A DNA stretch of 64,000 nt, from the NCBI GenBank assembly GCA_029262065.1, contig JAJDAC010000015.1:1-64000 (forward strand), given 5' to 3'. The DNA is from Candidatus Krumholzibacteriota bacterium. Its GTDB lineage: Bacteria; Krumholzibacteriota; Krumholzibacteriia; JAJRXK01. This document shows positions 1-8,200 of the stretch, piece by piece; within the stretch, counting starts at the first letter, position 1, and each line of letters opens with the position of its first letter. The notes beneath the pieces are model-generated. The model was given only the letters and a program-made list of their open reading frames with translations. It ran no database searches and was not told the origin of the DNA. Made by a program: the position numbers and the translations under genes.

Positions 1-2598
1 GGCATAAAGCGCTCCACCCGAGACCGTCGCGATGTTGCCTTCGAACCGGCAGCTCTGAATTAAGGGCGATCCGCCCTCGACCCGCATGCCCCCGCCAAGC
101 GCGGCCGTATTGGTGCTGATGACACATTCGCGTACGGTGGGGCTCGACGACTGGACAAGAACACCACCGCCCACCAGGACCCCGGTGCTATCAACTTCCC
201 CCGCACCACCCGTCAACGTGAACCCGCGCAGAACCGCCGAAGAACCCTCCCCCGACACACAACGAACCACGGGTGCGTTCAATCCCGTGGCATCGATGAT
301 GGTGGCCGCGGTACCTCCGGTCGACGCCACTATGATGTTTTTGCCCAGGAAGTCGATGGCTTCGGGGTAGGTGCCCGGCGCCACCGCCACCAACTCGCCG
401 ATGGATGCTGAGTCGATGGCAGCCTGAATTGTCGCGAACTGCGAAGGGACCGACAGCACACCCGACGGTGGGGCCGGTGAAGAGAAGACCCGCAAGCTAT
501 ATAGGCCGTACTTGGTACGTGTGGACTCGTGCTCGAGGCGGGCAAAGAAATCGCCCGTGCCCGGCGCAACGAAACTGACCTCCGACTCCTTCAGTATGGG
601 TCCCCGGTCGGAGTTGGCGGCAATCAGCGTGGTACCGTCGGTCTCGTACACTTCAAGCGACGTGTCGGCGTCGCCCAGCAGGCTGTACGTGCGAAAGGTG
701 TAGGCCCGTCCAGCTTCCAGGGGGACCCGCACGAAGTCCACGTCGGCTTCCGCGAAGAACGTGCGGTCCTGCTGAGCTACACCATTGGGCTGGGTGGAAC
801 TGTTGGGCAGTTCAGTGAAATCGCCAGCATCGTCCGTGTCGTTCCCGGCTTCGTCGCGCGCGAGAGTGAACCCCGTACCCGGGCTGTTCACGGTTCCGGT
901 CCAGGTCAGCCCGGGCGGCACCTCGGCCTCCGATGCCTCGGCCCCGTCGAACCGCATGAAATCCACTGCCTGCCCCAGGTCATCGTAGAGCACGCAGGCG
1001 CCGTTCCCTCCGTTGAACCACACGACACTGAACGTCAGGGCACCGCCGTAGAGGTCGGTGGCCGTGTTGTTCAGGGGGTCGCCGCGTTCGCGCACGTAGA
1101 CAAAGGCACCCGGCTCGAGGACGTAGGCGGGAAACGTGAACTCGCGTAGCTGGTCACCCGGCACCACATCGTTGCGCAGGGTCTCTATGGTCCACCCCGT
1201 GATGTCCACGGCCACGTCCGAGCTGTTGTACAACTCGATCGCGTCTTCGATGCCCACCTCGATCTCGTTGATCACGACGCCGCCCGTGGGTCCTTCCAGC
1301 GGATAACCCGGGGGCGCAAATACCATCGCGCCCGCGCTCTGATCGTCGTCTTCGAATGCATCGTCGGTAAAGCCCATGGTGTTGACCACGTTCAGGGCGT
1401 CATCAACCTCGGCCGCCAGGTACTGTTCACCAAAGATCGCCTTCCAGCCTTGGAAGAAGTCCTCGAACGTGATCGCTTCGGCCGGCGGCAGCGGCTCCAT
1501 GTAGTTCAACAGCACGTTCCATACGTCGCTGCCATCGCCGTCCAGCTGATCGTCGTCGAACCCCGGAGTCGCGTCGGGAGTATCGGGGCCATCGAAGAAG
1601 TCCCACATGGCCGAGGTCACGGCGCTCTCGTTCGACTGGCCCACCTGGCCAATCGGCGTTCCGTCGCTGAACAGCCCGGTCTCGAAGTCGTACGCGAACT
1701 CCAGCCCACTGGCGATGCCCAGCGGTGGCGGAATGGCCAGGTCGGCGTAGATGCTGACGTTGTCGTCGAAACCGCCGCGCAACGCCGTGAACTCGCGCAC
1801 CTCGCCGCAGAAGTAGGTGGGGTGACCCTCGCCGTAGGAAAGGCGCGGGTTCTGGAAATTGTCGCCGATGGAATGCGCTCCACCGGGGTTGTCGTCCTGA
1901 TGGAACAGATCCACCACGTAGTGACCGAACTCGTGCAGAATCACGGTATCGGACCAACCGTCGGTGTCACCGCTACCGGGAGAGGCGATGGTGATGTTTC
2001 GATTCGTGTAGAACGAAACGGCCGCGTTGAGCGTGGACGACCAACGAAACGAGAGATCCTCGGTGGCATTGGGATAACGGTTCAGCACCTGGGGCTGCGA
2101 CAGCCAATCCATGGCGTCGACGCCACGGTCGTAGATGTTGAACGCCTGCGCTACACCGGTGCCGTCGGTGTCCTCGATGAGCCAGGTACCCAGATCAAGC
2201 GGCGTGCCGTCGGGGTGCGCCACCGTGGTGGCGGTGGCCACGGCGTGTAGCGTCAACCCATCGGTGGTCACCCGAAGACGGTAGTTGACCGAGTTGCTGC
2301 CACTGGTCAGCACGCGTGCGGCGATGTCGATGGCCGCACCGGGATCCACGGTTATCTGGAAGTCACCGTTCGCATCGGTCGAGGCCGCACCCAGTACCTG
2401 CATCGAGTTCATGTCCAGAATCTCGACGTTGGCGAAACGCACGGGGAGATCCTGCGCGGCGCCGGTGTACCCGTTGGCATCCCATACCCGATCCTGGTAC
2501 TCGAATCGGCCGGAAACCTCGTACGGTTGGGCCAGGCCGACGCCCGCCGACGCAAGGCTCGTGAGAAGAGCCACGACAACCGAGCAAACGACGCGCAC
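1..2598 (-). CDS. Secreted metalloprotease-like protein with lamin-tail and beta-helix regions (3' end beyond window)
   Basis: The frame stays open from a GTG start through the left edge, so the C-terminus is missing. GTG is chosen because GGAGG lies about 10 nt upstream and the GTG shares one base with the stop of the upstream gene (ATAGTG), suggesting coupling. The N-terminus is a signal peptide ending near LAQP. A carboxypeptidase-regulatory-like region follows, then HEFGH (H222, E223, H226), the HExxH zinc signature, in a region like bacterial surface metalloproteases. Further on is a lamin-tail-like stretch (INEIE...ELYN...VDITGW), a pre-peptidase C-terminal-like beta domain, and repeats typical of right-handed beta-helix proteins (SVPSQFATIQAAIDSA, then GGG-rich turns). 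Probably an exported surface protein. Whether it is an active protease is unproven. Confidence 0.75.
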   Translation of the reverse strand, partial: MRVVCSVVVALLTSLASAGVGLAQPYEVSGRFEYQDRVWDANGYTGAAQDLPVRFANVEILDMNSMQVLGAASTDANGDFQITVDPGAAIDIAARVLTSGSNSVNYRLRVTTDGLTLHAVATATTVAHPDGTPLDLGTWLIEDTDGTGVAQAFNIYDRGVDAMDWLSQPQVLNRYPNATEDLSFRWSSTLNAAVSFYTNRNITIASPGSGDTDGWSDTVILHEFGHYVVDLFHQDDNPGGAHSIGDNFQNPRLSYGEGHPTYFCGEVREFTALRGGFDDNVSIYADLAIPPPLGIASGLEFAYDFETGLFSDGTPIGQVGQSNESAVTSAMWDFFDGPDTPDATPGFDDDQLDGDGSDVWNVLLNYMEPLPPAEAITFEDFFQGWKAIFGEQYLAAEVDDALNVVNTMGFTDDAFEDDDQSAGAMVFAPPGYPLEGPTGGVVINEIEVGIEDAIELYNSSDVAVDITGWTIETLRNDVVPGDQLREFTFPAYVLEPGAFVYVRERGDPLNNTATDLYGGALTFSVVWFNGGNGACVLYDDLGQAVDFMRFDGAEASEAEVPPGLTWTGTVNSPGTGFTLARDEAGNDTDDAGDFTELPNSSTQPNGVAQQDRTFFAEADVDFVRVPLEAGRAYTFRTYSLLGDADTSLEVYETDGTTLIAANSDRGPILKESEVSFVAPGTGDFFARLEHESTRTKYGLYSLRVFSSPAPPSGVLSVPSQFATIQAAIDSASIGELVAVAPGTYPEAIDFLGKNIIVASTGGTAATIIDATGLNAPVVRCVSGEGSSAVLRGFTLTGGAGEVDSTGVLVGGGVLVQSSSPTVRECVISTNTAALGGGMRVEGGSPLIQSCRFEGNIATVSGGALYA

Positions 2599-3119
2599 TA
2601 TCGTTTCCTCCGGGCCGCGTTGGTGTGTTCCAGAACTGGAGAGCCGTCGCTGGCGACCGGACTGACGCGGGTGGTCTGGTGCCTGCCCTGCGGTAGGAGG
2701 TGGATCGAGGCGCCACGAGAGAGCAGCCCGCGACCAACCTGCCCGCTGGCACGAACGAAGACCTGGAGGGGGTCGCGCTGATCGGGCACACGCACCTCGA
2801 TGGTGCGCTCGGCAGACTCTCCGGCTCCCAATCCACCCAGCTTCAGACCTGTCTCGCCCCGGACCTCAACACCGGGCATAGGCGCGAGGTCAACGACGAC
2901 CCGGCCCAGATCCTGGGCCGAAACCACGGTCAGACGGACACGGATCCACCGCCCGGGAACGACGGGGTCGAGTAGCTCGGTCTGGACCGACATAGGATGG
3001 AGCTGGTCGAGCACACACGTCGACAAAGCGCCAGCAGGCTCAGCGTCGGTTCCCGGCGCCAGGGCCCACCAGCAAAGGCCGATGAGGAGTGCCGCCACCA
3101 GCAGGGGCGGCTTATGCAT
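2598..3119 (-). CDS. Exported hypothetical protein
   Basis: This is a 173-residue protein with an N-terminal signal peptide (MHKPPLLVAALLIGLCWWAL) and a mature part that reads like a single beta-sandwich (alternating Val/Leu strands such as IRVRLTVVS and RVVVDLAPM). GGAGG precedes the ATG at good spacing. Its TAG stop overlaps by one base the GTG of the downstream metalloprotease-like gene, so the two are almost certainly co-transcribed and translationally coupled. It may be an accessory or binding partner of that protein. I do not recognise a family. Confidence 0.7.
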   Translation of the reverse strand: MHKPPLLVAALLIGLCWWALAPGTDAEPAGALSTCVLDQLHPMSVQTELLDPVVPGRWIRVRLTVVSAQDLGRVVVDLAPMPGVEVRGETGLKLGGLGAGESAERTIEVRVPDQRDPLQVFVRASGQVGRGLLSRGASIHLLPQGRHQTTRVSPVASDGSPVLEHTNAARRKR

Positions 3120-3384
3120 GGGCTACCTCCGGGGCCGAAACCCCAAAGTGGTGTCATGTAATAGTCTACCAGAATTGGCGAGCGGCGCGGCCGAAAGCCC
3201 CAGGTCAATCCCCGGACAGCCCCGGAATACCGCGCTTTGGCAAGCCGGTCAAGCCCCGGGACCCAGCTGATTTTTGTTCGAAAGTACGGGGGATACTCCA
3301 TAGGAACCGTCCCCAGGACGGTCAACTTGTGAGACAATATAGAAAGCGCTCTTGCCCTCGTTTTACAACTTACTTGGAGGACTG

Positions 3385-4014
3385 ATGAAGAAACTTGCGA
3401 CCGTCCTGGCCATCTCGGTGGCGCTCCTGACGGCCGATCTGGCTGCCAATGCTGGCGCTCCGTGCGATCCCAGCCCCGATTGCGTCTGTGGCGTCTCCAC
3501 GGTGACCGTTGGTACCGGTGCCTTCGTAGGATACTGGTGCTACACCATTGAGGCTTCGTGGGATTCCGACCACGGTCTGAGCCATCTGAATATCCTCACC
3601 GACCTGCCCGCGGCATGTCGCTGCGAGGAAGAGCTCATCACCTTCGACACGCCCGCCGGCACGAGCCAGGGTTTCGAAGACGAGAACGACACCACGCCCT
3701 GCTTCAACACCTACACGGGTGAGTACAACTGCATGGGTGACCCCAGCCTGGGTTCGCCGCTCGACCAGGTTGCCGCCATCAAGTTCGAGCCCGACACCGA
3801 ATGCGACGACAAGATCGGAACCGGAACGTTCACGTTCTACTCGCAGGCCGCGCCTGCGGGCGACGAGAACACCGTGCATACCGCGGTCATCGTCGACAAG
3901 AACGGCAACGGCGAGTGCACCGGCTCGGTCACGGGACCGCTGCCGGGTATCGAATGTGCCGTACACACCATCCAGGAGAGCCTGGGCTCGGTGCGCAAGA
4001 GGTTCGAAGAGTAG
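3385..4014 (+). CDS. Secreted Cys-rich hypothetical protein
   Basis: The 209-residue product starts at the ATG at 3385, which has GGAGG just upstream; an in-frame ATG further upstream has no such site. A classical signal peptide (MKKLATVLAISVALLTADL, cut near ANA) is followed by a mature domain with about ten cysteines, many in pairs (CDPSPDCVC, CRC), suggesting a disulfide-stabilised extracytoplasmic protein. No enzymatic motif or family is recognised. It stands alone between a minus-strand pair and the methyltransferase gene. Confidence 0.7.
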   Translation: MKKLATVLAISVALLTADLAANAGAPCDPSPDCVCGVSTVTVGTGAFVGYWCYTIEASWDSDHGLSHLNILTDLPAACRCEEELITFDTPAGTSQGFEDENDTTPCFNTYTGEYNCMGDPSLGSPLDQVAAIKFEPDTECDDKIGTGTFTFYSQAAPAGDENTVHTAVIVDKNGNGECTGSVTGPLPGIECAVHTIQESLGSVRKRFEE

Positions 4015-4037
4015 TTTCGCAACACCGCGATAACGGT

Positions 4038-4048
4038 CCCCCCCCCCC
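4038..4048. repeat. Homopolymer run of 11 C
   Basis: Eleven consecutive C residues lie in the spacer after the secreted Cys-rich protein gene and about 50 bp upstream of the methyltransferase start. Such a tract is prone to slipped-strand length change, and it is also a common sequencing-error site. Confidence 0.9.
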
Positions 4049-4066
4049 GGACTGTTCGTTCGCCAG

Positions 4067-4106
4067 GACCTTGCTCATGGCCTAGAATAGCGCCATGAGC
4101 AAGGTC
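4067..4106 (+). promoter_or_regulatory. Perfect 15-bp inverted repeat enclosing the methyltransferase start codon
   Basis: Left arm 4067-4081 (GACCTTGCTCATGGC) and right arm 4092-4106 (GCCATGAGCAAGGTC) are exact reverse complements with a 10-nt loop. The ATG at 4095-4097 and the first codons lie in the right arm, so the transcript could hide its own start codon. No Shine-Dalgarno sequence is visible outside it. It may act as a translational switch, as a DNA operator, or as a terminator of the preceding gene. Confidence 0.6.
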
Positions 4107-4808
4107 GTCCCCATCGCCATTCCGGGCATCCACGAGCGCTTCCTGCGCTTCTTCGCGCAACGTGCCCCAGATCGCCCCTATCGGGTATTGGACGTGGGCG
4201 CCGGCCACGGCGCCTTCTCGCAGACCCTGCGACAGCACGGGTACGACGTCGACGCCTGCGATCTGTTTCCCGAGATCTTCCACTACGACGAGATCGAGTG
4301 CACGCGCGCCGACCTGACCGAGGACCTGCCCTACCCCGACGCTCGGTTCGACGCGATCGTGGCGCTGGAGGTCATGGAGCACATCCTCGACCACGAGGTG
4401 TTCTTTCGCGAGGCGCGACGTACCCTGAAACCAGGCGGCGTGCTGTACCTGTCCACTCCCAACATCCTGTCGCTCAAGTCGCGATTGCGCTTTTTCCTGT
4501 CGGGCTTCTATTACAGCTTCGAACCGCTGGACCTGCACAACAATGACGGACTACAGCACGTGGCTTCGCTCACCGTGGACCAGTACCACTACCTGGCCAT
4601 TCGCAACGGACTGCAGCCGCATGAAGTGACCTACGACAAGGCCCAAAGTACATCGCGCTGGCTCATGGGCTTGTACCCGCTTATCTGGGCCTATTCGAAG
4701 CTCAAGGGCCTGCGCTCCATCCACAACGACCCGGCCATGCTCACCGGCCGCATCGTGTTTCTGGGCTATCAGCGCCCGGTCGAGGCAGATTCTTCCCCAG
4801 CCGTGTGA
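4095..4808 (+). CDS. Class I SAM-dependent methyltransferase
   Basis: The 237-residue product carries the SAM-binding motif I VLDVGAGHGAF near residues 33-43, an acidic strand end (VDACDLFPE), and the motif IV/post-I pattern DAIVALEVMEHI followed by LKPGGVLYLSTPN. This is the Methyltransf_11/23 layout seen in small-molecule, quinone and glycan methyltransferases. The C-terminal 80 residues are hydrophobic/aromatic and may form a lid. The substrate cannot be told. The ATG is embedded in a perfect inverted repeat and lacks a clear ribosome binding site, which is unusual. The gene stands alone between two genes for exported proteins. Confidence 0.8.
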   Translation: MSKVVPIAIPGIHERFLRFFAQRAPDRPYRVLDVGAGHGAFSQTLRQHGYDVDACDLFPEIFHYDEIECTRADLTEDLPYPDARFDAIVALEVMEHILDHEVFFREARRTLKPGGVLYLSTPNILSLKSRLRFFLSGFYYSFEPLDLHNNDGLQHVASLTVDQYHYLAIRNGLQPHEVTYDKAQSTSRWLMGLYPLIWAYSKLKGLRSIHNDPAMLTGRIVFLGYQRPVEADSSPAV

Positions 4809-4867
4809 TTCTCGTCGGCCCACCGCGTCCAACCCGGGTGACCACAACTCTCACCTCGGAGGACGCC

Positions 4868-6160
4868 ATGCGCTCCCTTGTCATTCCCGTTTGGGGCCTG
4901 TTGTTGCTAGCAACGCTGGTCCGCCCCGCCGCCGCCCAGTTCCCCACCGCTAACTTTGTTCAAGACGAATACATCGTCTTTGAGGCCGACACCCAGGTCA
5001 CCGTGACCATCAACGTCAGCGAAACAGCGTTCGGCGGCATCGGCCTGCAATCGGCCGATGGCACCGCCACCGCCGGCCAAGACTATACCCAGGTATCTCA
5101 GTTCGTGGGTTGGAGTGGAGACTCCATACCAGTGCAGGTCGTCGTACCTATCGTCAACGACGGGCCCGGCGAGGGTGAGGAGACCTTCACCCTCACCTTG
5201 GCCAACGGCGACGGGGTTGATCCGGGCAACCCGGCCACCACCACCATTCGCATTCGCGAAAGCGGTCCGCAGGCGTTCTTCGTCGTGGATCCGCTGATTC
5301 CCACCGATCCGTTCGGCCGGACCAGCCTGGCCTACGAGAGCGGCACCTCGGCGTTGCTTACCATGCGGCTGACCGAATTCCCCGCCAGCCCCACTACGGT
5401 GGAATACGTGGTGGAGCCCGGCGGCAGCCCCATTCCCGTGACGTTCGATGGCACGCAGGAAGTCACTATCGATGTGCCCAGCCCGCCCGTCCCCACGGGG
5501 GAAGACTTCGTACGTCGAACCGTTCGTATCATCGCGAACAAGGCCGCCAAGATCGCCGGCTTCCTGGGAGAAGTCGACCCGTGGTGGTGGACCACCAGCG
5601 ACAACTGGGAACAGTGCTTCTACTGCATGTTTGCCCTGCTCATGCAGGCCAACGGTTTCCAGCAATGCGATACCATCTGCAACGCGAATTTTGACATTGA
5701 TCTTTGTAACGAGAAGGCTGGCCCGGCGGTAGTGCCCGGCGACGTACTTCGCCAGTACCGCGACCAGATCCTGACCTCCACGCAGGGCGGACAGCACTAC
5801 GCCAACCTGTACACCAACGTATCGCGCGAACTGTTTCCGTCGCTGCTTCGCGATCCCGTTCTGGTGTATGACATCTGGCGCGCGCAGGACGACTGGATCG
5901 ACGCGTTCGCGGCCCTCAACTCCGGCAGCGGCGATTCCTACACCGTTACCGCTCAGATGCGCGACGACATGATCGATATCGTGCAACGGGTCGTGGCCCT
6001 GGGCGACCCGGGCGTGGAGGTTCTGACCGGCGAGCTGGCGGCGTTGACCGCGGTGGATATCGCGGGCATGACCATGACCCAGTTCCAGGCCCACGTCGAA
6101 TCCACCGGCGCCGTGCCCACCAGCCAGCAAAGCTGGGGAAGCGTGAAAGCGCGGTACTAG
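4868..6160 (+). CDS. Exported Calx-beta domain protein
   Basis: The 430-residue product starts at the ATG following TCGGAGGACGCC, and begins with a signal peptide (MRSLVIPVWGLLLLATL, cut near AAAQ). Residues ~25-125 match the Calx-beta fold: a TATAGQDYT turn and a VNDGPGEGEETFTLTL strand, a calcium-binding beta sandwich typical of surface adhesins. A second beta region follows, then an alpha-helical C-terminal half containing a small Cys cluster (CFYCM, CDTIC, CNEK). No catalytic motif is visible in that half. Probably cell-surface or secreted. Confidence 0.7.
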   Translation: MRSLVIPVWGLLLLATLVRPAAAQFPTANFVQDEYIVFEADTQVTVTINVSETAFGGIGLQSADGTATAGQDYTQVSQFVGWSGDSIPVQVVVPIVNDGPGEGEETFTLTLANGDGVDPGNPATTTIRIRESGPQAFFVVDPLIPTDPFGRTSLAYESGTSALLTMRLTEFPASPTTVEYVVEPGGSPIPVTFDGTQEVTIDVPSPPVPTGEDFVRRTVRIIANKAAKIAGFLGEVDPWWWTTSDNWEQCFYCMFALLMQANGFQQCDTICNANFDIDLCNEKAGPAVVPGDVLRQYRDQILTSTQGGQHYANLYTNVSRELFPSLLRDPVLVYDIWRAQDDWIDAFAALNSGSGDSYTVTAQMRDDMIDIVQRVVALGDPGVEVLTGELAALTAVDIAGMTMTQFQAHVESTGAVPTSQQSWGSVKARY

Positions 6161-6172
6161 AAGAATGCGGCA

Positions 6173-6210
6173 ATCGTCAGCGTATCATAGCCAGATGATA
6201 CGCTGACGAT
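6173..6210. terminator. Perfect 16-bp hairpin between convergent genes
   Basis: ATCGTCAGCGTATCAT at 6173-6188 pairs without mismatch with 6195-6210 across a 6-nt loop. It lies 12 bp after the Calx-beta gene stop and 24 bp before the DoxX stop on the opposite strand, a position suiting a bidirectional terminator. No U-tract is present. Confidence 0.6.
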
Positions 6211-6234
6211 CGCCAATGTCGGCCAAGCCCAACG

Positions 6235-6621
6235 TCAGCCGGGCTTGGCGCTCCGATTCAACACGCCAGTGTAGGAACCGCGGTAGGCCCAACCCAGAAA
6301 CACGGTGAGGATGAGTGTGAGTGCGGCAATGGGCAGCCCCGCCGGATCCAGCACTGTGTGAAAGTAGAAGATCACCACCACCACCGGAGCCAAGAGGATC
6401 AACGCCAAGGGGACCGTGAATCCCGCGAGCAACATGGCGCCGGTTCCAACCTCCACCACCTTCACCAGATTGATCAGTCCCGATTCGGCCAATGCGCCGA
6501 AAAACGCCCCGGCGCGCTCGTTGACTTCGGGCGGCGGCAGAAAATTGAAGAATCCGTTCAGCCCAAACACGAAGAATATGAGTCCCAGCACCAGCCGGGC
6601 TATCAACACAACCTTGGCCAT
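6235..6621 (-). CDS. DoxX-like small membrane protein
   Basis: The 128-residue, four-helix integral membrane protein starts at an ATG preceded by GGAGAG. The first helix has the DoxX-type pattern (LIARLVLGLIFFVFGLNGF), followed by a short re-entrant region and three more hydrophobic segments, the fold of DoxX/DUF417-like proteins. It lies 34 bp downstream of the peroxiredoxin selenoprotein on the same strand, so the two probably form an operon. DoxX proteins are often linked to redox and thiol-stress systems, which fits this context; its biochemical role is unknown. Confidence 0.75.
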   Translation of the reverse strand: MAKVVLIARLVLGLIFFVFGLNGFFNFLPPPEVNERAGAFFGALAESGLINLVKVVEVGTGAMLLAGFTVPLALILLAPVVVVIFYFHTVLDPAGLPIAALTLILTVFLGWAYRGSYTGVLNRSAKPG

Positions 6622-6655
6622 GGTCTCTCCTTGAATCGAGGACGCGACGAACGTC

Positions 6656-7303
6656 CTACTCGGAATCACCCTCGGGTGTCGGCACGAACGACTTGGCCGC
6701 CGACAGGACAACCTCCGGCGCCAACCTGGCCCGGTAGTTCACGTTCGTGTAAACGAAATCAATGATCTTGTCCGCGCCCACGATATACACCGCCGGCACC
6801 GGCAACAGATGATGGTCCATGCCCGTGTGCTTCTCCAACATGCCGTAATAGCCCTCGTTCGCTTCCACGAACGACAGTCCGAACGCGGTGGACGCGTGCA
6901 TGGGAGGGTCGGAATAGAATTTGGCGTCCAGCTTGTGCGCCGCACGCATCTTGCGCAAGTGCACGGGGAGATCCTGAGAGACGATCAGTATCTCGTAACC
7001 CAACGCCACCAACTCTGCTTCGATTGAACGCAGCTCACCGAGCTGCCGATTGCAGTGAGGTCACCAGACTCCCCGGTAGAACACCACAATAGCGGGTGAG
7101 TCCCCCACCGCTTCGAACAGCGTCGTCGCCTCGCCGCCGACGGTCATGACCTCGGCGTCCGGCATCGATTGTCCCGCCTGGAGCGGAGTGGTATCGGCGG
7201 GGTCGGTGGGCATCTGGGCCGACGAAGGGGTAGCGAGCATCAAAACCAGGCCCAACGGTGCAATCAGCTTGGCGGCCCCGGCCGTCCAGCGTTGTAGCTT
7301 CAT
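6656..7303 (-). CDS. AhpC/TSA-family peroxiredoxin-like selenoprotein (Sec81)
   Basis: Read through the in-frame TGA at 7063-7061, the gene gives a 215-residue protein. It has a signal peptide (ends near SSAQ), a thioredoxin-like fold start, and the active site FYRGVW-U-PHCNRQL, where family members normally have FYRGxWCPxC. Residue 81 is therefore inferred selenocysteine, with Cys84 as resolving residue (UxxC). The frame before and after the TGA is the same and both halves are family-like. A SECIS-like hairpin starts 15 nt after the TGA. The start is the ATG with GAGGAAACG upstream. It should be an exported peroxide- or thiol-reducing enzyme. A DoxX gene follows in the same operon. Confidence 0.85.
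7030..7046 (-). promoter_or_regulatory. SECIS-like hairpin of the peroxiredoxin gene
   Basis: Reading the minus strand, GCAGCTC-GGT-GAGCTGC forms a perfect 7-bp stem with a GGU loop. The loop starts 22 nt after the TGA. Bacterial SelB-binding SECIS elements sit directly 3' of UGA and need a G in the apical loop, which is met here. Confidence 0.75.
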
Positions 7304-7522
7304 CGTTTCCTCGATCCAGGGGGTGAACGCAGTAATTCTACCAGAACTGTACACCCATGCCGGAATGGGCGCGAGCCACGATTCTCCCAAGCCAGCCCGC
7401 CAAAAACCCAAGAACAGGGGCTCCAACCGCCGGCATGGATGAGAGCAGTATGAGAACCGGGCATTGTTATTGGGTTAGACTTGAAGAGGGCAAAGCTACC
7501 GAATCCGGCGTGGAGTGGAATC

Positions 7523-8200
7523 ATGAGATTGTTGGTCGTGGAAGACTATGAGGCCGTTCGCAAATCCATCGCGAAGGGCCTTCGCGAATTGGGCGCCGAG
7601 GTTTCGGTGGCGAGCGACGGCCAGGGCGGGCTGGATCATCTGCGCTCTTCTTCGTTCGACGTGGTTATTCTCGATCTCATGCTGCCCGGCGTCGATGGAC
7701 TGACGGTACTGAAACAAGCACGCGAAGCCGGTGACGACACCATGGTCCTTATTCTCACCGCCCGCAATCGCGTGCAGGACCGGGTCGACGGGCTCGATGC
7801 AGGCGCGGACGACTACCTGGCCAAACCATTTGCGTTCGAGGAACTGGTGGCCAGGGTGCGAGCCCTGTATCGACGCAAACACCAGATACGTACGCCGGTC
7901 GTCACCGCCGGCCGACTCATGCTGGACCTGAACAGCGGCACGGTACAGTTCGACGATCAGCCGGTTCCACTCTCACCGCGCGAGTACTCACTGCTCGAGT
8001 GTCTCGCATTGCGGAAGAACCGCATCGTACCCCGCGAAGCCATCTGGATGGCTCTCTACGACCTGGAAGATGAGCCAAGCAGCAACGTAGTGGATGTCTA
8101 TGTGGGCTACCTGCGGAAGAAACTCGCCGCCTTCGAGGCAGATTCTCTCATCCAGACCAGGCGCGGCCAGGGCTACATCCTGGTGGATCCGCCGGCATGA
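7523..8200 (+). CDS. OmpR/PhoB-family response regulator
   Basis: The 225-residue product starts at the ATG following TGGAGTGGAATC. The receiver domain (1-115) has the acidic pair E7/D8, phosphoacceptor D51 (VVILDLMLPG), T79 and K101 (LAKPF). A winged-helix trans_reg_C DNA-binding domain follows, with PLSPREYSLLECLA and a VDVYVGYLRKKL recognition region ending TRRGQGYIL. It overlaps the downstream sensor kinase gene by four bases (ATGA), so the pair is a co-translated two-component system. The signal and targets are not evident; the only close upstream gene is the divergent peroxiredoxin selenoprotein. Confidence 0.9.
   Translation: MRLLVVEDYEAVRKSIAKGLRELGAEVSVASDGQGGLDHLRSSSFDVVILDLMLPGVDGLTVLKQAREAGDDTMVLILTARNRVQDRVDGLDAGADDYLAKPFAFEELVARVRALYRRKHQIRTPVVTAGRLMLDLNSGTVQFDDQPVPLSPREYSLLECLALRKNRIVPREAIWMALYDLEDEPSSNVVDVYVGYLRKKLAAFEADSLIQTRRGQGYILVDPPA

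Noticed and set aside
4907-6130. 407-codon minus-strand reading frame
   Set aside because: Antisense to the Calx-beta protein gene, with low-complexity Gly/His/Arg composition and no domain.
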